NCBI GenBank assembly: GCA_003252105.1
Contig: QKDL01000010.1
Location: forward strand, 1-64,000
From: Arcobacter sp.
GTDB taxonomy: Bacteria > Campylobacterota > Campylobacteria > Campylobacterales > Arcobacteraceae
DNA length: 64,000 nt
Direction of reading: 5' to 3'
The translations under genes and the position numbers were made by a program. Under the pieces are notes generated by a model. That model worked only from the letters and a program-made list of their open reading frames with translations. It was not told the DNA's origin and did no database searches. This document shows, one piece after another, positions 25,110 to 33,382 of this stretch; the first letter of the stretch is position 1, and each line of letters starts with the position of its first letter.

Positions 25110-27587
25110 ATGCCTGATTTACGACCCATATTTATTAGTGAACAATATAAAACTGACATAAAATTCACATCACCTCAAGGAGGAGGTGGTGACTCATCAT
25201 TACCTTACAGAAATGTAAGTAGTCATGGTAATAAATTATATGGGAAATTAGAAACTCTTTTAAATATCCAAAACAAACAAATAATAGAAAATGACTCTTT
25301 AAATAAAGGTATTTATTTAGAGGTTTCTGGGACACAAGAATGTGAGTTAAATATTGAATCACTTGAAAATATACCAAGAGAGATTAGATTAGCAAATTTT
25401 AAAAATTCTTATCCTCAGAAAGCTACATTTTTTTTACCATTAGAAGAAAGAGATTTTTTAGAAAAGAAAATAATTGAATATACAAATAAAGTAACAGCAA
25501 AAGGAAATCCTAAACATAATAACCTAATAGCTACAATAGAAGATTTTAAAACTGCAACGATTAGTTCATTTTGGAATGGTAAAGAAGACAAAGTACCTAC
25601 CGATATTAAAGTGTGGTGTGAAGTATGGTTAATCAATAATAAAGATACTCATGAGGTAGATGTTATTTCAAGATTTGAAAATATTGCTCAAACTCATGGT
25701 ATAGAAATACAAATAGAATCAAATATAAAGTTTCCTGAGAGAATAATAACTTTAGCAAAATTAAATGCAGAAGATATTTTAAATCTGATTAATTCTTATC
25801 CGTATCTAGCTGAAATTAGACCTTATTCAACTCCTAATATAGCTTACACAAGTATTGAATATAGTGAACAGAAAGAATGGGTTCATGAACTAAAAGATAG
25901 AGTTATTGTAAATTCAGATAGTAATGTTTCTGTATGTATTTTAGATACAGGAGTAAATAATATTCATCCATTACTGGAAGATATTTTACTAGATGAAGAT
26001 AAGCATACGTATTTAACATCATGGGGTATAGATGATCATGATAGTCATGGCACAGAAATGAGTGGAATAGTTGCTTATGGAAATTTAAATGAACATTTAA
26101 CTGGTCTATTAGATATTGAATTGAATCATACTTTATCATCTTATAAAATACTACCTCCAACAGGAAGTACCGAGAAAAGCTTATGGGGATATATTACAGA
26201 ACAAGCTGTTGCAACTAGAGAAATTGAAAAGCCTAATAAAATACATATATATTCGATGTCTGTTACTGCTAAAGATACAGATGGTGATGTATTAGATGGT
26301 ACACCAAGTTCATGGTCATCTGCAATAGATAATATATTATTTAATAGTGATACTAAAAAACTTTTTTGTATTTCAGCAGGTAATGCAGATATAGATGATG
26401 TATCATTTACATATATGGCAAGTAATATAATATCTCCTATAGAAAATCCAGCCCAATCTTGGAACTCTCTAGTCATTGGAGCTTTTACAGAAAAAGATTC
26501 AATAACAGATGAAGATAATGAATATATTGATTATGATGTAATAATGGCAAAAAAAGATGAAGTATCACCATTCACAACAACTTCTCGCCTATGGGATAAG
26601 CAATGGTGTATAAAGCCTGATATTGTATTTGAAGGTGGAAATCTTTTACTAGATACAATGAGAAATGATAAAACTGCTCATGAAGATTTGTCCCTTTTGA
26701 CAACACATTCAGATGTTAGACGAGATTTAATTACTTGGACTTATGCAACTAGTGCAGCAAATGCATTAGGAGCTAATTTTGTAGCAAGATTATATTCTTC
26801 CTTTCCAGAAGCAACACCTGAAACAATTAGAGGATTAGTTATTCATTCTGCTAATTGGACAGATAATATGTTTGAACAATTTAAAGAGAGTTCTGATTCT
26901 GATAAGGATGTGTATAAGAAGCTGTTAAGAAGTTGTGGCTATGGAGTACCTAGTTTTGATAAAGCAGTTAATTGCTACACAAATAGTTTAACATTAATTG
27001 CTGAAGATACTATTCAACCATTTATTAAAGTTGGTAGTGATGTAAAAACAAACGTGATGAATCTTTATGAACTACCATGGCCAAGAGAAGCTCTAGAAGA
27101 GTTAGGCTCTCAAGAAGTAGAAATGAGAGTTACTCTTTCTTATTTTATAGAACCAGCTCCTACAGAAATGATTGTAAGTAATTTTAATCGATATAATTAT
27201 CCCTCTCATGGATTAAGATTTGAAGTAAATCATCCAACTGAAGATATTGAGCAATTTAAAACTAGATGTAATAAACATGGAAGAAATAAGGAATTTAGAC
27301 CCAGTGGACTTAGTACTAGAGATTATTGGAAAATAGGTAAAAATACCAGAGATAGAGGAAGTATGATATCTGATGTATGGAAGGGTACGGCTGTAGATTT
27401 GGCTTCTTGTAATCACATAGCTGTTTTTCCAATAAATGGATGGTGGAGAACAAGAGAATACTTAGGAGCTTATGAGAATGTGGCTCGATATACATTAATT
27501 GTAAGTATATATTCGCCATCACAAGAGACAGATATATATACACCTGTAAAAGTTCAGGTCGAAACGCCAATAGCAATAGAAACATAA
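25110..27587 (+). CDS. ietS: IetS-like subtilisin-family (S8) serine protease
   Basis: The 825-aa protein has an unassigned N-terminal region (about 1-265) and a subtilase domain. The triad is complete: D279 in ILDTGVN, H313 in DSHGTEMSG and S548 in TYATSAAN, with the oxyanion-hole N425 in SAGNAD. There is no signal peptide, so it works in the cytoplasm, consistent with a regulated defence protease. The C-terminal ~250 residues are beta-rich (MRVTLSYFIEP) and may hold a sensing or inhibitory domain. It follows ietA after 3 bp. The serine motif is ATSAA, not the usual GTSMA. Confidence 0.83.
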   Translation: MPDLRPIFISEQYKTDIKFTSPQGGGGDSSLPYRNVSSHGNKLYGKLETLLNIQNKQIIENDSLNKGIYLEVSGTQECELNIESLENIPREIRLANFKNSYPQKATFFLPLEERDFLEKKIIEYTNKVTAKGNPKHNNLIATIEDFKTATISSFWNGKEDKVPTDIKVWCEVWLINNKDTHEVDVISRFENIAQTHGIEIQIESNIKFPERIITLAKLNAEDILNLINSYPYLAEIRPYSTPNIAYTSIEYSEQKEWVHELKDRVIVNSDSNVSVCILDTGVNNIHPLLEDILLDEDKHTYLTSWGIDDHDSHGTEMSGIVAYGNLNEHLTGLLDIELNHTLSSYKILPPTGSTEKSLWGYITEQAVATREIEKPNKIHIYSMSVTAKDTDGDVLDGTPSSWSSAIDNILFNSDTKKLFCISAGNADIDDVSFTYMASNIISPIENPAQSWNSLVIGAFTEKDSITDEDNEYIDYDVIMAKKDEVSPFTTTSRLWDKQWCIKPDIVFEGGNLLLDTMRNDKTAHEDLSLLTTHSDVRRDLITWTYATSAANALGANFVARLYSSFPEATPETIRGLVIHSANWTDNMFEQFKESSDSDKDVYKKLLRSCGYGVPSFDKAVNCYTNSLTLIAEDTIQPFIKVGSDVKTNVMNLYELPWPREALEELGSQEVEMRVTLSYFIEPAPTEMIVSNFNRYNYPSHGLRFEVNHPTEDIEQFKTRCNKHGRNKEFRPSGLSTRDYWKIGKNTRDRGSMISDVWKGTAVDLASCNHIAVFPINGWWRTREYLGAYENVARYTLIVSIYSPSQETDIYTPVKVQVETPIAIET

Positions 27588-27817
27588 AATATTAGAGTAT
27601 ATTTATTTTTTGGTACTTTTTAATACAATATACACTTTTCTTCCTAACTTTACATATAATAAATGATGATATGTTTTTATTTAAAAAGTCTTTACCTAAA
27701 TTTATTAAATTTTACTATATAATAATTTTATTATATATTTTAGAATAATAATGTATATCAATATAATATGGAAGATTCTACTTCAAGACAACTGGCAGCT
27801 TGTATCCTTGATGATGA

Positions 27818-28174
27818 GATATAATATATACTAAAAAACAATTAAATAGTTTTGAATTATTACCAGAACCGCATGTTCTTTATTATTCGAAAATTGATGA
27901 GAATAAAAATACGACTAGTTCAATACATCTTGATTCAAGATTTTATGCAGATTTTAGTATTATTCAAAAGATACAAGGTTTCCCTCTATTATTTTCAAGG
28001 AAAAAGACATTGAAAAAAAATGGTACATGTTTACCTGATTCATGGTTAAAACAGTTAGATAAAATATTTTTAGTATATTCATTTGTAGAAGGACTAGATA
28101 TAGACTTTGCACCAGATATATTTAAATTATTTAATATGAGAATAACTGCATCTAACTATGAGTTTATTAAATAA
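27818..28174 (+). pseudogene. Broken gene fragment, open frame of 118 codons without a start
   Basis: The 602-bp gap after ietS holds an open frame with protein-like composition (FELLPEPHVLYYSKIDE, LPDSWLKQLDKIF, FVEGLDIDFAP) that ends 15 bp before the next gene. No ATG, GTG or TTG lies near its 5' end. In the same frame three TGA codons in a row (27809-27817) separate it from an upstream ATG ORF (27767: MEDSTFKTTGSLYP). The likely reading is a decayed gene; its family is unknown. The rest of the gap (27588-27766) is AT-rich with nothing else visible. Confidence 0.5.
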
Positions 28175-28189
28175 AGAAAAGAAAAAATA

Positions 28190-28825
28190 ATGAGTAAATT
28201 AAAAAATATTACAGATGAAATCATGAGTTTTGCAGAAGAAAATGATTTATTGTTTTCTAATGGGGCAAGTATACTATTTAGTATCTTGGTTGAAGATATA
28301 GAAAAAAAAGGCATAGTTAGAATCTCAAATTCTACACCAATTATCTCATATCCTAAATATAATAAAAAAACTATTCTGTTATATAATGATTATTATAAAT
28401 CAGGTTTTGATAAAACAACATTAGTGCCTTCTGAATACTTTATATATATTTATGATTTGAATTTATTACTTATGAAAGAGGGTGCATCTCATAGATTAGC
28501 TGCTATACATAGATATGTAAATGACAAGAATAACAATAAGTTAGAATTGGAAAGTAGCTTTTTAAGTCCAAGGAAAATTAATATTGAAGAATTAAAAAAG
28601 TATCAAATTAATAAAAAAAAGCAAAAGATATATTATTTTGATAAAAATAACAAAAAAATATTTATAGTAGATAATCTTTTTATATCTCTAATTATATTTC
28701 TCCAAAAAAAATATTTAAACAAAACTAATAATCTTTCTTATCTTGGATATTTAAAATTTAAGTATATATACAAAGAGAGTCAAGATTCATTTTCATTGGC
28801 ACTTATGAAGTTAAGAAACTATTAA
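28190..28825 (+). CDS. Hypothetical protein next to attR
   Basis: The 211-aa protein is basic and rich in Lys, Asn, Tyr and Ile. It may have an N-terminal helical part (about 1-40) and a beta-rich middle. No signal peptide or known motif is visible; residues about 165-180 (FIVDNLFISLIIFLQKK) are hydrophobic. A purine-rich stretch (AAAGAAAAGAAAA) rather than a classical site precedes the ATG. It is the last gene of the element, downstream of a broken gene. Function unknown. Confidence 0.5.
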   Translation: MSKLKNITDEIMSFAEENDLLFSNGASILFSILVEDIEKKGIVRISNSTPIISYPKYNKKTILLYNDYYKSGFDKTTLVPSEYFIYIYDLNLLLMKEGASHRLAAIHRYVNDKNNNKLELESSFLSPRKINIEELKKYQINKKKQKIYYFDKNNKKIFIVDNLFISLIIFLQKKYLNKTNNLSYLGYLKFKYIYKESQDSFSLALMKLRNY

Positions 28826-28888
28826 TATGTATTTAAATAGTAATAAGAGAAGTCTTACTTATAACATAGATTTATTAATATTTTGAAT

Positions 28889-28910
28889 TGGTTATACCGT
28901 TAGTTAACTT
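28889..28910 (+). repeat. 22-bp terminal direct repeat, right copy
   Basis: TGGTTATACCGTTAGTTAAC and two further bases match 2598-2619 exactly. It lies 61 bp inside attR, in the same orientation as the left copy. Candidate binding site for the integrase or the excisionase-like protein. Confidence 0.7.
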
Positions 28911-28933
28911 TTTGGATATTTCAATGTGAGTAT

Positions 28934-28964
28934 AAATAAAAAAAGCCCCGATAAAATCGAGGCT
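28934..28964 (-). terminator. rpsU terminator supplied by the element
   Basis: On the minus strand AGCCTCGAT and ATCGGGGCT pair around TTT (one U-G pair), followed by a run of seven T residues. It lies 20 bp after the rpsU stop codon and just inside the element's right end, so it now ends rpsU transcripts. The spacing from the stop codon resembles that of the stranded terminator at 2402-2430. Confidence 0.85.
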
Positions 28965-28971
28965 CTGGATA

Positions 28972-29009
28972 AAATAACGAATTACTACAGTCTAGATTCG
29001 TATCTTCTA
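28972..29009. repeat. attR: 38-bp repeat containing the rpsU stop codon
   Basis: Identical to attL at 2435-2472. It contains the last eight sense codons and the TAG stop of rpsU plus 13 bp beyond, so insertion leaves S21 unchanged. Confidence 0.95.
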
Positions 29010-29197
29010 AGCATGTACAATCTTTTAAGCATTTTCTTTCTAGCGTTAATTTTTTGCTTCTTTCTTTTTTCAGTCATTGGCTCAAAAAATCTTCTAGCTC
29101 TAGTTTCAGTAACAATAAGATTTCTATCACATTGTTTCTTAAACCTTCTATATGCTTCGTCAAAAGATTCGTTATCTTTAACTTTAATGCCTGGCAC
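28985..29197 (-). CDS. rpsU: 30S ribosomal protein S21
   Basis: This basic 70-aa protein of the small ribosomal subunit helps the ribosome bind mRNA. The sequence [20 protein letters not shown] and the Lys/Arg-rich tail ending RRYESRL are typical of Campylobacterota S21. The track starts at 29206, but the family begins M-P-G-I-K; a GTG codon at 29197 gives this start with GAGGG 8 nt before it. The 3' end serves as the attachment site of the integrative element. moaC is divergent, 116 bp away. Confidence 0.95.
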   Translation of the reverse strand: MPGIKVKDNESFDEAYRRFKKQCDRNLIVTETRARRFFEPMTEKRKKQKINARKKMLKRLYMLRRYESRL

Positions 29198-29312
29198 TAA
29201 AATCACCCTCTTTCTTTTAAAATTTGAGCAGTATTATATTTAAAGTTTGCTTAATCCTAATTTAACTGTATTGAAGGTATAATTATTACTATTAAGACTT
29301 TAAAGGATATTT

Positions 29313-29786
29313 GTGCAATTAACTCATTTAGATGAAAAAGATAGACCAAAAATGGTTGACGTATCAGATAAAAATGATACTAAAAGAGTTGCTGTTGCTT
29401 CTGGATTGATTTCGATGTCACAAGAAGCATATAATGCAATTATTGAAAATAATACAAAAAAAGGTCCAGTTCTTCAAACAGCAGTTATTGCAGCAATTAT
29501 GGCCACGAAAAAAACTAGTGATTTAATTCCTATGTGCCATCCACTTCTTTTGACAGGTATCAATTGTGATATTGAAGAGCAACCTGAGTTAGCAGGATTT
29601 AAACTAATTGTTACAGCTAAACTTAATGGACAAACAGGTGTTGAAATGGAAGCTCTTACAGGTGTATCAGTAGGTTTACTTACTATATATGATATGGTAA
29701 AAGCTATTGACAAATCAATGATAATTTCTCAAATTCAATTGGAAGAAAAAAGTGGTGGTAAAAGTGGAGATTTTAAAAGGAACTAA
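29313..29786 (+). CDS. moaC: Cyclic pyranopterin monophosphate synthase
   Basis: MoaC carries out the second step of molybdenum cofactor synthesis, turning the MoaA product into cyclic pyranopterin monophosphate. The 157-aa length is normal. Conserved features include MVDVSDK at the N-terminus, the core IPMCHPLLL (residues about 72-80), and [23 protein letters not shown]. The start is GTG at 29313 with AAAGGA 6 nt before it. The next gene starts 5 bp after its stop, so the two form an operon, though they share no obvious pathway. Confidence 0.95.
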   Translation: MQLTHLDEKDRPKMVDVSDKNDTKRVAVASGLISMSQEAYNAIIENNTKKGPVLQTAVIAAIMATKKTSDLIPMCHPLLLTGINCDIEEQPELAGFKLIVTAKLNGQTGVEMEALTGVSVGLLTIYDMVKAIDKSMIISQIQLEEKSGGKSGDFKRN

Positions 29787-29791
29787 AAAAT

Positions 29792-30055
29792 ATGATAGAT
29801 TTAAGTAAAGAAAAACTTCAATTAGATTATCCATGTAATTGGAAATATAAAATTGTAATATTGGAAACTACATCTGTAAAAACTGTGACAAAAGAAGTTT
29901 TTTCTGATAGACCTCATAGTGTAAAAGAATCAAATGTAAGTAAAAAGGGTAAGTTCAAAAGTTATACAATAGAACTTATTGTTGATAATGAAGATGATAG
30001 AAAAGAGTTATACTCTTTGTTAGGTAAACATTCTGAAATAAAGATGGTATTATAA
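29792..30055 (+). CDS. DUF493/YbeD-family protein
   Basis: This 87-aa protein matches the YbeD/HP0495 family of small ACT-like proteins: YPCNWKYKIV near the start and YTIELIVDNEDDRKELYSLLGKH at the end. Members are thought to be small regulatory domains (in E. coli next to lipoate genes); the function here is unknown. It lies 5 bp after moaC and 6 bp before the M15 peptidase gene, within one transcription unit. Confidence 0.8.
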   Translation: MIDLSKEKLQLDYPCNWKYKIVILETTSVKTVTKEVFSDRPHSVKESNVSKKGKFKSYTIELIVDNEDDRKELYSLLGKHSEIKMVL

Positions 30056-30061
30056 AAATAT

Positions 30062-30958
30062 ATGAAAAGAAGAGATTTTTTTAGATATTTAGTTTTATTT
30101 AACAGTATCATCCTTTCACAAAAGATGCATGCTTCTTCTCAAGAAGACAATATTTTTGATTTTTTTAAAAATATATTTAAAGAAGAAAAAGCAATCAATA
30201 AAATTGATGAAATACAAAATACTCAAAATAATGCATTTATTGAAGAGATTGTTGATAATGTACATGAAGAAAAATATATAAGTCCATACAAAGAGATATA
30301 TTTAGATACAAAATATGAAAAAATTTTAGTTTCTACTCAAAATAAATTAAATAAAATACAAAGTCATGTTGGGTATGGAAATTTTAATATAATAAGTTTT
30401 GATGAGATATTAACTCTTTCAAAACAAAATACTTTTATAAAACCTTTTAGTAAAGAAGAATTAGAGTTTTTGGAATATATTTTTTATTATGACCCTGAAT
30501 ATCATGGTTTTTATGGTGAAAGAATTTCCAAAAGTATAACAGAAACAATCGATAAAAGAAGGATAATAAAAGTACCTCATACTGGACATTATCTATTTAA
30601 AGATGGACCTTATCAGACCTATTTAAGAATGTGTGATGATATTGGAAGTTCTTTAGTTTTGACTTCAGGAATAAGAAGCATAGTAAAACAAACAAAACTA
30701 TTTTTAGATAAGTTAGAAAGAGAGAATGGAAATTTATCTATATGTTCTAAATCTATAGCCCCTCCTGCATTTACATATCATACTATCTCAGATTTTGATG
30801 TTGGGAAAAAAGGGTTTGGATATGCAAATTTTACATCAGAGTTTGCTCTTACAGAAGAGTTTTTCCAAATGAAAAAATTAGATTATATTGATATTAGATA
30901 TACAGTAAAAAATTTAGATGGAGTTAGGTATGAGCCTTGGCATGTTAAGATTATTTAA
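30062..30958 (+). CDS. M15-family D-alanyl-D-alanine carboxypeptidase-like protein
   Basis: The 298-aa protein has an N-terminal hydrophobic segment (FFRYLVLFNSIILSQKMHAS, probable signal peptide), a variable region and a C-terminal VanY/M15 zinc peptidase domain. The motifs are LTSGIRS (about 200), YHTISDFDVGK (zinc-binding His and Asp) and EPWHVKII at the very end. It trims stem peptides of peptidoglycan in the periplasm. Its 3' end overlaps the start of the Pgp1/Csd4 gene by about 29 bp, so both wall-shaping peptidases are co-translated. Confidence 0.85.
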   Translation: MKRRDFFRYLVLFNSIILSQKMHASSQEDNIFDFFKNIFKEEKAINKIDEIQNTQNNAFIEEIVDNVHEEKYISPYKEIYLDTKYEKILVSTQNKLNKIQSHVGYGNFNIISFDEILTLSKQNTFIKPFSKEELEFLEYIFYYDPEYHGFYGERISKSITETIDKRRIIKVPHTGHYLFKDGPYQTYLRMCDDIGSSLVLTSGIRSIVKQTKLFLDKLERENGNLSICSKSIAPPAFTYHTISDFDVGKKGFGYANFTSEFALTEEFFQMKKLDYIDIRYTVKNLDGVRYEPWHVKII

Positions 30959-32330
30959 AATTTTTATTTATTTAAGTTTATTTATTACTTTATTAAATGC
31001 ACAAAAAATAAATGAAAGTGATAATCATTTAAAAGATTTTGATTTTATTAAAAAAGGCTTTGAAAGTGATAATACACTTCTTGTAATTGGTGGAATTCAA
31101 GGTGATGAACCAGGTGGATTTATGGCTGCTTCTTTATTGGCAACACATTATGAGATAAAAAAAGGTTCTGTTTGGGTTATCCCTAATTTAAACTTTTATT
31201 CAATAATAAAAAGATCTCGTGGACCATATGGTGATATGAATAGAAAATTTGCTTATATTGAAACCCATGATCCTGATTATAAATCTATAACAAGAATTAA
31301 AAACTATATTACTGATGAAAATGTGAAATTAATTTTAAATCTGCATGATGGAAGTGGTTATTATAGAAAAGAGCATGTAGATTGGCTTCATTCTCCAGAT
31401 AGGTGGGGACAAAGTTCTATAATAGATCAAAAAAATTTAGATATAAAAAAGTATGGAAATTTAGAAGAGATTTCTTCTGAAGTATGTGAATATATCAATA
31501 GTTATCTTATAAGAGAAAAAGATTTTTATACTATAAAAAATACAGAAACAAGGCTTGGTGATAAAGAGATGGAAAAAAGCCTTACTTATTTTGCCATAAA
31601 TAATGGTAAGGCAGCATTTGCAAATGAGGCAAGTAAATCTTTACTTTTACATGAAAGGGTTTATTATCATCTCTTAGCATTAGAAAAATATATGCAAATT
31701 ATGGATATAAAATATGAACGTAAATTTGATTTAGAACCTTTATCTATAAAAGATGTGATAGATAATGATATCTATATCTCTTTTTATGACAATAAAATAC
31801 AACTTCCATTAAGTGAAGTAAGAAGTATATTAAATTATTTTCCTATAAAAAAAGATGGAAGTTTACAATTTAATGTGTCAAATCCATTAATGACTGTGGT
31901 AAAAGAAGAAGAACATTATGTAATCCATTATGGTAATAGAGAGATTGCAAGATTAAGCCCTGATTATATGGATATAATAGAAAAAGAAGATTCTATTAAT
32001 TTGGAAGTTGATGGGGAAAATAAAACGGTACAATTTGGTTCAATTGTTAATGTAAATGATAATTTTATGATTACTTCTATGGAAAATATTAGAGTTAATG
32101 TTATAGGTTTTGTTAAAAAAGGTGCAAAAGATGAGGCTGGAATAAAAATAGAAAAATCTGATATTTTACAAAGATATTCAATAGATAAAAGTGGAAATAT
32201 TTTTAGAATAGAGTTTTATAAAAACGATAAATTTACAGGGATGATTTTAATAAACTTTGATAAGGAATTTGACTATGAAAACTTATCAAAGATTATGAAT
32301 AATTCAACTAAAAAAGAGCTATCTTTGTAG
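30930..32330 (+). CDS. pgp1: Peptidoglycan tripeptide DL-carboxypeptidase (Pgp1/Csd4 type)
   Basis: This M14-like zinc peptidase cleaves the terminal D-residue of tripeptide stems, which controls helical or curved cell shape in Campylobacterota. The metal site reads Q61-x-x-E64 in GGIQGDEPGG and H143 in LNLHDGSG (track numbering), with Gln in place of the usual His, a known mark of Csd4. RGPYGDMNRKF carries the substrate-binding Arg/Asn. The C-terminal half forms the extra beta-rich domains of the family. Track start 30918 is too early: GGAG at 30920 favours ATG 30930, followed by a signal peptide (MLRLFKIFIYLSLFITLLNAQ). Confidence 0.9.
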   Translation: MSLGMLRLFKIFIYLSLFITLLNAQKINESDNHLKDFDFIKKGFESDNTLLVIGGIQGDEPGGFMAASLLATHYEIKKGSVWVIPNLNFYSIIKRSRGPYGDMNRKFAYIETHDPDYKSITRIKNYITDENVKLILNLHDGSGYYRKEHVDWLHSPDRWGQSSIIDQKNLDIKKYGNLEEISSEVCEYINSYLIREKDFYTIKNTETRLGDKEMEKSLTYFAINNGKAAFANEASKSLLLHERVYYHLLALEKYMQIMDIKYERKFDLEPLSIKDVIDNDIYISFYDNKIQLPLSEVRSILNYFPIKKDGSLQFNVSNPLMTVVKEEEHYVIHYGNREIARLSPDYMDIIEKEDSINLEVDGENKTVQFGSIVNVNDNFMITSMENIRVNVIGFVKKGAKDEAGIKIEKSDILQRYSIDKSGNIFRIEFYKNDKFTGMILINFDKEFDYENLSKIMNNSTKKELSL

Positions 32331-32355
32331 ATTAGATATCTACAAGCTCTTTTTT
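32311..32355. terminator. Bidirectional terminator between converging genes
   Basis: AGAGCT, TTGTAGAT and their complements ATCTACAA, AGCTCT form a long stem with an A-run before and a T-run after it, so it works on both strands. It overlaps the last codons of both pgp1 and the 86-aa gene. Confidence 0.85.
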
Positions 32356-32592
32356 AAATAATTCTTGATTTAACTTTTTACAACAGTTATTGTAAAGTTC
32401 TTCAACTCTTTGTTCATCTGTTTTTATATGTGTAGCAATTGTTTTTTTGTCAACTCCACACTCAATGCCAGTGAATACTTTTAATTCTTTTTTTGTAAAT
32501 TTTCTTTTTAAAACCTCTTTTAACTCTTCTTCACTTTTTAAAGTTCCAACAAGTTTTTCAATATGGTTTGTTAATGATTGTGTATAGTTCAT
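32332..32592 (-). CDS. Small helical protein, possible HTH; downstream of surE
   Basis: This 86-aa protein is all-helical by composition. The segment TKKELKVFTGIECGVDKKTIATHIKTDEQRVEELY resembles a sigma-region-4-like HTH. The gene begins 1 bp after the surE stop, at the end of the dnaE-surE operon. Function unknown. Confidence 0.6.
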   Translation of the reverse strand: MNYTQSLTNHIEKLVGTLKSEEELKEVLKRKFTKKELKVFTGIECGVDKKTIATHIKTDEQRVEELYNNCCKKLNQELFKKELVDI

Positions 32593-32593
32593 T

Positions 32594-33382
32594 TTATTTT
32601 TGTATCCAGTTTTCTAATTTTTTTATATCATCATATGCTGTTAAGTCAAGCATTACAGGTGTGATTGAAACATAATTTGCTTTTATTGCTTCAAAGTCAC
32701 AATCTTTATTTGTGCTTTCTTGCCAAATTAGTGGATGTAAACCTATCCAATAATACTCTTCACCTCTAGGATTAAAGTGTCTATGGGTATCATTTCCATA
32801 TTCTCTGTATCCAGCTTTTGTTATTTTAATCCCTTTACACTCCGTTGGAGTTATTGGGGGAATATTTATATTTAAAAATCTTCTTTGTCCCAAAGGAAAT
32901 TTATCTTCTAGAATCAAAGATACAATTTTAGTAATAGTTTCCTTAGCCAAAGCAAAATCCCAGCTACTATTTATATCTTGACATTTATCTTTACATACTT
33001 GTGAAATAGCTATAGAGGGAACACCTTGAAGTACCGCTTCCATTGCAGCAGCAGCTGTTCCACTATAAGTGATATCCTCACCCATATTTGCTCCAATGTT
33101 TATCCCACTTATAACTAAATCGGGCCTAAATCCCTCTTTGAATAGATTATTTAATGAGATAAATACACAATCTGTTGGTGTGCCATCATCAATCTTATAA
33201 TAATCATCATCAACATTTACAAGTCTTAAAGGTCTATCAAGAGTCAAAGAGTGCCCACATGCAGATTTATTTTTTGCAGGAGCTACAACTATTATTTTAG
33301 CAATTGGTTTTAACACTTCTATTAAAGCTTTTAAACCAATAGCCTCAAAACCATCATCATTTGTTAAAAGTATTTGTTTCAT
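32594..33382 (-). CDS. surE: 5'/3'-nucleotidase SurE
   Basis: SurE is a divalent-metal-dependent phosphatase that removes phosphates from nucleoside monophosphates and is linked to stress survival. The 262-aa protein carries ILLTNDDGFEAIGL (metal-binding Asp-Asp), VVAPAKNKSACGHSLT, DGTPTDCVF and SGINIGANMGEDITYSGTAAAAMEA, all diagnostic. It overlaps the dnaE stop by 4 bp and so is translationally coupled to it. Confidence 0.96.
   Translation of the reverse strand: MKQILLTNDDGFEAIGLKALIEVLKPIAKIIVVAPAKNKSACGHSLTLDRPLRLVNVDDDYYKIDDGTPTDCVFISLNNLFKEGFRPDLVISGINIGANMGEDITYSGTAAAAMEAVLQGVPSIAISQVCKDKCQDINSSWDFALAKETITKIVSLILEDKFPLGQRRFLNINIPPITPTECKGIKITKAGYREYGNDTHRHFNPRGEEYYWIGLHPLIWQESTNKDCDFEAIKANYVSITPVMLDLTAYDDIKKLENWIQK

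Larger units (their letters stand above)
2435..29009. mobile_element. Integrative element inserted in the 3' end of rpsU, carrying defence genes
   Basis: A perfect 38-bp direct repeat bounds this segment (2435-2472 and 28972-29009). At the right end the repeat is the true 3' end of rpsU with its stop codon; at the left it is a detached copy. A tyrosine integrase starts 162 bp inside the left repeat and an excisionase-like HTH gene follows 3 kb later. The cargo comprises a HerA/VirD4-like ATPase, a nuclease/STAND cassette, a recombination module and ietAS. No relaxase, conjugation pore (VirB) or phage structural gene is visible. It is therefore best described as an integrative (perhaps mobilisable) element or genomic island, not a complete ICE or prophage. 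Confidence 0.93.

Noticed and set aside
26141-26476. Minus-strand 111-aa ORF
   Set aside because: Antisense to the subtilase core of ietS between the catalytic His and Ser; no ribosome-binding site.
2435-29009. Prophage interpretation of the element
   Set aside because: Gp157, DUF932 and Rad52-like genes occur in phages, but no terminase, portal, capsid or tail gene is present.
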